Shown piece by piece: positions 1-5,299 of a stretch of DNA of 5,951 nt. Below the pieces are notes generated by a model. It had not been told where the DNA came from and did not search any database. It saw only the letters and a program-made list of their open reading frames with translations. The stretch is taken from contig JAUWWJ010000112.1 in the NCBI GenBank assembly GCA_030616935.1, positions 1 through 5,951 of the forward strand. The letters run 5' to 3'. The position numbers and the translations under genes were made by a program. This stretch comes from Planctomycetaceae bacterium (lineage in GTDB: Bacteria > Planctomycetota > Planctomycetia > Pirellulales > UBA1268). Each line of letters opens with the position of its first letter. Position 1 is the stretch's first letter.

Positions 1-172
1 CAGCAGAAATGCCCTGCGACTCTACACCCTCTACGATGTAGTGCGCCTGAAGCTGATCTCCACCACTGTATTGAATATTTTCATGATTGAACGTCACACT
101 AATCCGGGGATTCGGTTGAATGCGATACGATCCTAACGTGTTCTGGTCCATTCGTTTTGATACTGTCATCAT
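1..172 (-). CDS. N-terminal part of an arrestin-like / planctomycetal hypothetical protein (runs off left edge)
   Basis: An open frame of 57 codons runs from the ATG at 172-170 to the window edge without a stop. It begins MMTVSKRMDQNTLGSYRIQP, followed by NPRISVTFNHENIQYSGGDQ and then LQAHYIVEGVESQGIS. The pattern of alternating hydrophobic residues, then an S/P-G-G/D-x-L turn, then a strand ending in V-E-G-V, resembles the first two strands of arrestin-like or Spo0M-like beta-sandwiches. Planctomycetes often carry such a protein beside DUF3592 genes; that is from memory, not a search. An AAGGA at 185-181 sits 8 nt before the ATG. The second ATG at 169-167 is an alternative start. The gene lies 22 nt after the DUF3592 stop on the same strand, so the two are probably co-transcribed. 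No signal peptide is visible, which suggests a cytoplasmic product. A real gene is likely; the fold assignment is tentative because most of the protein is missing. Confidence 0.72.
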   Translation of the reverse strand, partial: MMTVSKRMDQNTLGSYRIQPNPRISVTFNHENIQYSGGDQLQAHYIVEGVESQGISA

Positions 173-180
173 TACGTTTT

Positions 181-185
181 TCCTT
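181..185 (-). promoter_or_regulatory. Shine-Dalgarno site of the left-edge gene
   Basis: On the minus strand AAGGA is followed by 8 nt and the ATG at 172-170. It lies in the 22-nt gap after the stop codon of the upstream gene. It supports both the start choice and translation of the partial reading frame. Confidence 0.5.
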
Positions 186-194
186 ATGTCCGTG

Positions 195-1580
195 TCAGGA
201 CAATGGTTTTTCACCGTGGGTCGGGGCAATCTCAGCCGGGAATACCACTACTGGAAAAACTCTTACGAGTGCTGGCCATCGCTCCGGTACGCCACGCAAG
301 ACTAGTCGCCAGCTCACTGTATTATGAGTTGTAGAAAAAGAGTGCATAGCCTTACTTGGTAACTGCAACTGTACTTCTGCCTCAAATGGCGTGCCTGGCA
401 GCGGCTCAACATTGTTCCAGCGACGGATGAGTGACTGCCATACAACCTGCCGTTCTGTTCTGACGTCGGTACCCTGACGAAACGTCGCCTGCTCTTCCAA
501 TTCAAGAAAAAGTTCCAACTTACGAAATGAGACTGAGCCTGCCTGTGACAACAGGACCTGGTATTGATTTCCGGGGCGTAAGGGATGGCCGGAAATTTCG
601 ACGTGGGTTGGGCCAATAGCGGTAATGAGAAAAAGCTGCCTAAAAAAAAGTGCTACTGAAGCCAAACCAACAAGTGTAAAAGGGGCAAGAAGCCCCAGAA
701 GCCATAAGTTGGCCCGACCTCCAGCTATATCAAATCCGACATTCACTGCTAGCAGAATAACGACAATATTCCAGAGTCCCGAGAAAAGTCCGGCTCCAAT
801 TAAAGACCATGCCTCGGGGCTCTCTGTTGGCAAACGGAACCGAAGCATTGTACCTGGAGAATTGACCAGATTGTCACAGGCAGGAATTGTCGGGAAACCC
901 ACTGTTTCTGGAGGTGGGCTAATAAAGGTTTTGAAAATTCGGCCAAACTGAACAGCCTGACGCTCCTCCGAGCGACCCCAAGACTGCAAGGATTGAAGTA
1001 ATCCCGTTACACCAAAAGCAACAAGAGCTCCTGGCAGCAAAAGCGCTAAGAGCCAAAGCCACCAACTATAACCTTGCTTAAGCACAACTGTTTTGATGTC
1101 ATCCGGGTCGTACCAGCAACGTAGTTGACCACCAAGATCCCAGTTGTCTAACTCATGAAGTGCAACTGCCCTAGTTTCACTTGTTTCGGAAGAATGAACT
1201 GTATTCCATGATTCGACATCCTCTCCTTCAACTTCGTACTGAACTAATAACGCCGGTCGCCATGAATACTTTGCGCCTCCGAATACATCTCGAAGCGTAT
1301 GGCGTGCCAACCCCTTTCCGATAAGCCGACCGTTGACCTCTATGAACTGGTTATTAATTCTCCATTCAGGGACAGCGACTCCAGTAAGCATTAACACGCC
1401 AATTGTAAGTCCAGCCATCAACAAAACTGTGTGATAAATTCCTTCACCCAGTGACCCCCAGGCAGGGAGGCCCGTACGACGATTTCCGCGTTTCTTACTG
1501 AAGAATGTAGGCAGCCTCACAAATAATTCTCCGGGCAGCCCAGAGGTCGACTCGCACAGGCGAAGACTCTCCGCTTCCAC
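195..1580 (-). CDS. DUF3592-type multi-spanning membrane protein, planctomycetal form
   Basis: This is a 461-residue frame of unknown function. By eye it has hydrophobic helices at about 49-70, 173-197, 260-283 and 291-320, so four membrane spans. Residues 74-170 form a soluble loop ending in CWYDPDD (155-161) and VVLKQG, the hallmark end of DUF3592 modules. The C-terminal third is soluble and beta-rich: GNQYQVLLSQAG (337-348), QGTDVRTERQVV (369-380), HSF...NTVSWRLVLRG (413-430) and RVFPVVVFP (440-448). Its H-S-F...N-x-V-x-W-x-L pattern resembles the last strands of arrestin-like domains, which is my inference. The start is unsure. The first start codon is GTG (1580-1578), directly preceded in frame by TGA and TAA, with no Shine-Dalgarno at normal distance. 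An in-frame GTG at about 1520 is an alternative. The gene precedes the partial arrestin-like gene by 22 nt and follows the alpha-CTD gene by 96 nt. Confidence 0.85.
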   Translation of the reverse strand: MEAESLRLCESTSGLPGELFVRLPTFFSKKRGNRRTGLPAWGSLGEGIYHTVLLMAGLTIGVLMLTGVAVPEWRINNQFIEVNGRLIGKGLARHTLRDVFGGAKYSWRPALLVQYEVEGEDVESWNTVHSSETSETRAVALHELDNWDLGGQLRCWYDPDDIKTVVLKQGYSWWLWLLALLLPGALVAFGVTGLLQSLQSWGRSEERQAVQFGRIFKTFISPPPETVGFPTIPACDNLVNSPGTMLRFRLPTESPEAWSLIGAGLFSGLWNIVVILLAVNVGFDIAGGRANLWLLGLLAPFTLVGLASVALFFRQLFLITAIGPTHVEISGHPLRPGNQYQVLLSQAGSVSFRKLELFLELEEQATFRQGTDVRTERQVVWQSLIRRWNNVEPLPGTPFEAEVQLQLPSKAMHSFSTTHNTVSWRLVLRGVPERWPALVRVFPVVVFPAEIAPTHGEKPLS

Positions 1581-1606
1581 TCATTACGTAGGACGATCAT
1601 CACAAT

Positions 1607-1611
1607 CCTCC
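1607..1611 (-). promoter_or_regulatory. GGAGG Shine-Dalgarno-like site upstream of the DUF3592 gene, out of register with its frame
   Basis: On the minus strand GGAGG is followed by 6 nt and an ATG at 1600-1598. That ATG opens only a 27-codon frame, which is not the DUF3592 frame. To the in-frame GTG at 1580 the distance is about 26 nt, too long for normal use. Either it is fortuitous, or it drives a short leader peptide, or a base is missing between here and about 1520. Confidence 0.35.
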
Positions 1612-1676
1612 ATACGTGGTAGGAGTCAGACCGGGTTTCATAAACCGCCCCAACATTTCTGCTGAGAAATAACTCT

Positions 1677-1979
1677 TCAAAGCGTGTTCGACACTGCCCT
1701 ACTTCGAGTCACAACGATATCATCGCCTGCCTGTTGTTTTCGGAAAAAACCAATTTTCTCAAGTGCCTTATAGACTTCTTCAAGAGTCTTTTCACCAAAA
1801 TTGGAAATACTCAACAAATCCGACCGAGTACAGTTAAGAAGATCGTGCACTGTAAAAATGCCTTTCTCCTCAAGACAATTTGTCGTTCGAACAGATAGTC
1901 CAATTTCAGCAGTACTCATCTCTAACTTTTCAGAGAGTTCATCTGATTGGGTCAAACTTTTATATGGAATGCGTGGCAT
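1677..1979 (-). CDS. Free-standing RNA polymerase alpha C-terminal-domain-like protein
   Basis: The protein has 100 residues from the ATG at 1979-1977. An upstream in-frame TTG at 1997 would add six residues (MHGRDP), but GGGAGGG ends 5 nt before the ATG and decides the start. Residues 29-77 align with the alpha-CTD of RNA polymerase. VRTTNCLEEKGI matches E. coli VRSANCLKAEAI, and NFGEKTLEEV matches NLGKKSLTEI. The equivalents of the DNA-contacting R265, N268, C269, G296 and K298 are all kept; S299 is Thr and E302 is Glu. No alpha N-terminal assembly domain is present, so it cannot join the polymerase core as the normal alpha subunit does. The fold is a helix-hairpin-helix type DNA-binding domain, so DNA binding at UP-element-like sites or interaction with transcription factors is plausible. 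The role is unknown. It is divergent from the helicase gene and may be first in a leftward unit with the DUF3592 gene. Confidence 0.85.
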   Translation of the reverse strand: MPRIPYKSLTQSDELSEKLEMSTAEIGLSVRTTNCLEEKGIFTVHDLLNCTRSDLLSISNFGEKTLEEVYKALEKIGFFRKQQAGDDIVVTRSRAVSNTL

Positions 1980-1984
1980 GGGGT

Positions 1985-1991
1985 CCCTCCC
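1985..1991 (-). promoter_or_regulatory. Strong Shine-Dalgarno site of the alpha-CTD-like gene
   Basis: GGGAGGG on the minus strand is followed by ACCCC and the ATG at 1979. It selects this ATG over the TTG at 1997, which lies upstream of the site itself. It is the best ribosome binding site in the window. Confidence 0.7.
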
Positions 1992-2067
1992 GTGCAATTA
2001 AGTTTTTGACTCGGGACTGAAAAATTTACACCCGAAAGTCTATTTTAAGTTTACAACGTTAGCCTAC

Positions 2068-2073
2068 ATTCTA
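2068..2073 (-). promoter_or_regulatory. Possible -10 box for the leftward alpha-CTD gene
   Basis: The minus strand reads TAGAAT, five of six matches to TATAAT. It would give a leader of about 80 nt. No good -35 hexamer is seen 16-18 nt upstream (the nearest is TTTCTA), so the call rests on one element in AT-rich DNA. Confidence 0.22.
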
Positions 2074-2131
2074 ACGCACCGACGTGTTGTAGAAAGTTTT
2101 TATCTTTCCAACAATCTGCCTGCCTACTGAA

Positions 2132-2137
2132 TATACT
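2132..2137 (+). promoter_or_regulatory. Possible -10 box for the rightward helicase gene
   Basis: TATACT is five of six to consensus and is followed by AT-rich sequence. It would give a leader of roughly 95 nt. The -35 region at the expected distance (around CAACAA, 2109-2114) is poor. No clear LexA-type operator was recognised in this spacer. Confidence 0.25.
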
Positions 2138-2172
2138 AAAAATAATTCTGTTTCGACTACTGCCCCAGTGTT

Positions 2173-2191
2173 ATGAAGTCTGTTTCTTCAT
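2173..2191 (+). other. Small hairpin in the presumed helicase leader
   Basis: ATGAAG (2173-2178) pairs exactly with CTTCAT (2186-2191) around a 7-nt loop. It lies about 50 nt before the helicase ATG. There is no following T-run, so it is not a terminator. A six-base-pair stem of mixed composition can arise by chance. Confidence 0.3.
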
Positions 2192-2239
2192 GCCGGCGGG
2201 CTTGAAATTCCTACCAAAGCCTTTTTTCTACGGGTAGCG

Positions 2240-3703
2240 ATGCCAAGCAAACCGCAATTTTCGCTTGATTCTCTCAATCCGAGCCAACAAGAAGCCGCTA
2301 TGCATGTGCACGGGCCACTTCTTGTCCTAGCGGGCCCAGGTAGTGGGAAGACCCGTGTCGTTACTCATTGGGTAGCCCATCTCATTACACAAGGCATTCC
2401 CGCGCACCAGATTGTTGCTTTGACATTCACCAATAAAGCAGCTGATGAAATGCGAAAAAGGGTTACTGACTTGGTTGGTCCACAACCGATTGAAATGGGA
2501 ACATTTCATCGCTTTGCAGCCCGTCTATTGAGAAAGCATGCCCGTCTCTGTGGGCTCACGAGCGACTACTCCATTCTCGATCCAGATGATTCACAAGCCG
2601 TACTTAAGCGAGCAGCGAAAAAACTAGGACTCTCACTTAAGCATACGCCAATAGGCAAATTATCCGGTACGATTAGCCGGGCAAAGAATGATCTTGTTAC
2701 GCCAGAAGAATTTCAACCTCGCTGGGGTCGTCCAGCTGATGATATCGTCGCTAAGGTCTGGCCGGTCTACCAAGAAATGCTGCTTGATTCAAATTCAGTT
2801 GACTTTGATGATTTGTTGGTGCACACCGCAAGGTTATTACTAGACAATCCAGATTTACGCCGCGATCTCGATGCCCGCCATCGTTGGATCTTGGTAGACG
2901 AGTACCAGGACACGAATGCCGTCCAGTATTGTATTCTTCGAGGCCTTTCACTCGATCACCAACACCTTGCCGTCACTGGCGATCCTGATCAAGCCATTTA
3001 TGGATGGCGCGGTGCAAGTATTCGAAATATACTTGAATTCGAGCGGGACTATGCAGATGCTCGTGTCGTCACACTGGAACAGAACTACCGAAGCACTGCC
3101 AACATTCTTGGTACTGCTGATCGAGTCATTGCAAACAACAGCCGCCGAAAACAAAAGCGACTCAAAACAGATGCTACTGAAGGAGAACCCATTCGGATTT
3201 TCCTTGATAGTACAAGCCATGATGAAGCTGAGCGTATCGCAACCGAGATTGCTGACGCTATCAACACCAAAAAGCGTCAACCGAATGATTTCTGTATTCT
3301 TTTTAGAACAAATGCACTTTCACGTTCATTAGAGGTTGCATTACGAAATCGTAATGTTCCGTATCAACTCGTGCGCGGTCTAGAGTTCTTCAAAAGACGG
3401 GAGGTACGAGATGTCGTAGCCTGGCTCAGACTTCTCAAAAACCCGCGTGATGATGAGGCTTTCCTGAGAATTGTAAATGTGCCACCACGAGGTATTGGGA
3501 AACAGTCTTTGGATCGTCTTGCCGCGTGGGCTGAACAACAACACATGTCTCGTCTAGAGTCCGCAGGTATGCCACAAAGGTACCCGCACTCACTCGTCGG
3601 GCTGTTCAAGCGTATGAAAAATTCGAGGTACTTTTCCGAGGAATTCAGCAGGTACAACAGCAGTCAAATGGTGCTGTTGCGCCACTTGTGGAGGCGATTC
3701 TAG
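2240..3703 (+). CDS. uvrD: UvrD/PcrA-family DNA helicase, N-terminal part (frame broken)
   Basis: This is the 5' reading frame of a superfamily 1A 3'-5' DNA helicase, an ATP-driven motor used in excision and mismatch repair and in clearing replication obstacles. The 487-codon frame contains the Q motif (LNPSQQEAA, 12-20), Walker A (AGPGSGKT, 31-38), motif Ia (TFTNKAADEM, 62-71), GTFHRF (87-92), Walker B (VDEYQDTN, 219-226), motif III (GDPDQAIYGWRGA, 247-259), motif IV (LEQNYRST, 279-286) and the 2B-subdomain GIG motif (VPPRGIG, 414-420). After about residue 445 the sequence stops resembling the family and ends at TAG 3701-3703. The matching continuation lies in the frame one base back. The start is the first ATG of the frame, and the Q motif follows at the expected distance. 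Only a weak GGG (2232-2234) serves as ribosome site. Alone, this product lacks motifs V and VI and should be inactive. The family is certain; the choice between UvrD and PcrA as a name is not. Confidence 0.9.
   Translation: MPSKPQFSLDSLNPSQQEAAMHVHGPLLVLAGPGSGKTRVVTHWVAHLITQGIPAHQIVALTFTNKAADEMRKRVTDLVGPQPIEMGTFHRFAARLLRKHARLCGLTSDYSILDPDDSQAVLKRAAKKLGLSLKHTPIGKLSGTISRAKNDLVTPEEFQPRWGRPADDIVAKVWPVYQEMLLDSNSVDFDDLLVHTARLLLDNPDLRRDLDARHRWILVDEYQDTNAVQYCILRGLSLDHQHLAVTGDPDQAIYGWRGASIRNILEFERDYADARVVTLEQNYRSTANILGTADRVIANNSRRKQKRLKTDATEGEPIRIFLDSTSHDEAERIATEIADAINTKKRQPNDFCILFRTNALSRSLEVALRNRNVPYQLVRGLEFFKRREVRDVVAWLRLLKNPRDDEAFLRIVNVPPRGIGKQSLDRLAAWAEQQHMSRLESAGMPQRYPHSLVGLFKRMKNSRYFSEEFSRYNSSQMVLLRHLWRRF
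3535..3703 (+). other. Frameshift interval inside the helicase gene
   Basis: The second frame is open from just after a TGA at 3532-3534, and the first closes at 3701-3703, so the switch must fall between. Homology narrows it to about 3560-3590. The first frame still reads family-like up to RLESAG. The other frame reads YATKVPALTRRAVQAYEKF and then VAPLVEAILEKTGYR, the normal 2B-subdomain continuation. One missing base, or two extra, would explain it. Bases 3542-3703 thus encode nearly a full stretch in both frames, only one of which is family-like at any point. I see no canonical X-XXY-YYZ slippery heptamer in register here. Confidence 0.85.
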
Positions 3704-4677
3704 AAAAAACTGGGTACCGTGATTTACTAGCTGCCGAAAAAGATGAAGTAGGAGATGAGCGACTCGCTAACGTGGAAGAACTTGTCACAGCTGCAAGACA
3801 GGTTGACGAATCATTTGTCGCTGCGTTGCCCGATGATGATCCACTCGGCCAATTTCTTGAACAGACTGCCCTCGTAGCGGACACCGATATCTGGGATCCA
3901 GCTGGGAATCAGGTTGCGCTCATGACTTTTCATGCATGTAAAGGTCTTGAGTTTCCGGTTGTTTACATGATAGCTCTTGAGGACGGAATTCTTCCTCATG
4001 AAAGAAGTCTGGATGACAACGATCAACTTGAGGAAGAACGGCGGCTTGTATTTGTTGGGATTACTCGTGGACAACACGAAGTTCACGTTAGTGCATCAAG
4101 AATTCGAGATTACCGTGGTAATAGAAGAATATCAGCACCAAGTGTTTTCCTCACCGAGATGATGGGAAAAGAATCGTATCTGTCTGGACCAGAAGCGCCA
4201 GCACTGAGCGAGACACCCTCTTACGAACACAACCAGGATGAGGGATTTTCAACTGAAATATTCGCTGACTACTTTTCTAAAGAAGAAGTGATCCCGGCCG
4301 AAAGCCAGTTGGACGAGCCTAACTACCCAGACACAACGCACAAGAAAACACGACCCGATGGGCTCGTTCTTGAAATTGAATCTGACTTTTTTCAGGAAGT
4401 CGATTCCGACAGAAAACTTACAAAAAAAACAGTAGAGCAGAACTCACCTGGCTTACATCAATCCCCTGCAATTCAAACAGCGAACAAACTGAAGCAAAGA
4501 AAAAAAACAGACATTACTTTTGATGTTGGAGAAAAAGTTTTCCATGAGGAGTACGGCGAGGGCGTCCTTGAAAAAATTGGTGGCACAGGACACAGGGCTA
4601 TTGGTGTCGTACGGTTTGAGGGTGCAAATAGAACACGAAGTTTTGTTCTCATACATGGTGCGCTTAGAAAAATATAG
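3688..4677 (+). CDS. uvrD: UvrD/PcrA-family DNA helicase, C-terminal part (frame broken)
   Basis: This is the 3' reading frame of the same helicase. The listed start is the first GTG in this frame (3688-3690), but the coding sense extends back to about 3570, and GTG is probably not a true start because no ribosome site precedes it. In the joined 812-residue protein it holds motif V (TFHACKGLEF, 563-572), the following ALEDGILPH, and motif VI (EEERRLVFVGITRGQ, 598-612) with the catalytic arginine at 610. A hydrophilic linker rich in Glu, Asp, Ser and Lys follows (about 640-760). The end, 762-812, begins DVGEKVFHEEYGEGVLEKIG and matches the C-terminal Tudor-like domain of UvrD/PcrA proteins, which in E. 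coli UvrD and in PcrA contacts RNA polymerase. Total length, though longer than the typical 720-750 because of the linker, is normal for the family. It supplies exactly what the upstream frame lacks. Confidence 0.85.
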   Translation: MEAILEKTGYRDLLAAEKDEVGDERLANVEELVTAARQVDESFVAALPDDDPLGQFLEQTALVADTDIWDPAGNQVALMTFHACKGLEFPVVYMIALEDGILPHERSLDDNDQLEEERRLVFVGITRGQHEVHVSASRIRDYRGNRRISAPSVFLTEMMGKESYLSGPEAPALSETPSYEHNQDEGFSTEIFADYFSKEEVIPAESQLDEPNYPDTTHKKTRPDGLVLEIESDFFQEVDSDRKLTKKTVEQNSPGLHQSPAIQTANKLKQRKKTDITFDVGEKVFHEEYGEGVLEKIGGTGHRAIGVVRFEGANRTRSFVLIHGALRKI

Positions 4678-5040
4678 CAACCCTGGACTATTGCATTCCC
4701 TGCCGTAAAACTATTCTCAGCACACCTCCAAAGTAACAATCAATCCATTTCCAGCGGACTGCACGTATCGCTGTTGCTGTCACCGAGCGGACAATCGCGC
4801 TGCCCAAAATTAAATCAAATACTGCACTGAAACCAGCATGATTGCTCTCAACCCTTCAACCTCGGGGTACCGAATGGGCATCAGTGCAAAACAATCACGA
4901 CATCATCCCTCTATAAGAAACCATCCCAAAACAGGCTCGTTGTCAGGAAACCAAATAATTTGTTTACGACGCGGACAGCGTATATTGCTACTTATAACAA
5001 ATTTTCAGAGTGGACTACGGCAGACAAGAACGTTCCGAAA

Positions 5041-5058
5041 ACTGCCTAGATTGGCAGT
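5041..5058 (-). terminator. Small hairpin, possible weak terminator for leftward transcription
   Basis: ACTGCC (5041-5046) and GGCAGT (5053-5058) pair perfectly around a 6-nt loop. On the minus strand the stem runs into a short TTTT (last stem base plus three); on the plus strand it is followed by AAAA. No leftward gene that needs a terminator is visible here, so function is doubtful. Confidence 0.25.
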
Positions 5059-5232
5059 AAAATGAGAAGAAAAAAGTGAACATCAAATAATCTAGTGTGC
5101 TACCAGAATGACCCAAAAAAGAATTCCCGCACAATGGGTTTTGTTCCCAAAACAACGACTGACTGAAAGTCAACTTTTCGAATCGACTCGACATCTGCAA
5201 AAATATAAAGTACTACCAGTCTACGATAAAGC

Positions 5233-5262
5233 TTCACGTTGAACGTACTCTACTTTTAAGAT
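5233..5262 (+). promoter_or_regulatory. Possible promoter of the right-edge membrane protein gene
   Basis: TTCACG (5233-5238) and TAAGAT (5257-5262) are each four of six to the -35 and -10 consensus, with an 18-nt spacer. They would place the transcript start about 30 nt before the ATG at 5300. The match is weak and the region is AT-rich. Confidence 0.2.
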
Positions 5263-5299
5263 AGCACTTCTCGCTTAAAACCTTCAATTTTTGGTTCTG

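Larger units (their letters stand above)
4678..5299. other. Long spacer without a recognisable gene
   Basis: These 622 bases lie between the helicase stop and the next start. Short frames exist on both strands (for example 4838-5065 plus and 5015-5200 minus), but their products look random, with no domain, no plausible ribosome site and no membrane pattern. No tRNA or rRNA was found. No GC-rich hairpin with a T-run follows the helicase, so its terminator is not obvious. Weak hairpins lie at 5041-5058 and 5138-5153. The last 100 bases are AT-rich and probably hold the promoter of the next gene. Confidence 0.6.

Noticed and set aside
625..951. A 108-codon plus-strand frame and other frames inside 195-1580
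   Set aside because: It lies wholly within the well-supported DUF3592 gene on the other strand. Its product has no recognisable pattern.
1980..1997. TTG start adding six residues to the alpha-CTD-like protein
   Set aside because: The strong GGGAGGG site lies between this TTG and the downstream ATG and points to the ATG.
5028..5035. GAACGTTC palindrome, considered as an SOS-type operator
   Set aside because: It lacks the central spacer of known LexA boxes, lies more than 250 bp from the next start, and a lone 8-base palindrome is weak.
4838..5065. A 75-codon plus-strand frame in the long spacer
   Set aside because: There is no ribosome site, domain or hydrophobic pattern, and the length is expected by chance.
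5138..5153. Hairpin GTTTTG...CAAAAC as a terminator
   Set aside because: The stem is AT-rich with no T-run after it, and it lies about 460 nt past the helicase stop.
5177..5184. TTCGAATC, resembling a tRNA T-loop
   Set aside because: The flanking bases do not form a T stem, and no acceptor, D or anticodon arms can be built around it.
5015..5200. A 61-codon minus-strand frame in the long spacer
   Set aside because: The composition is random-looking, there is no ribosome site, and it overlaps the small hairpin region.
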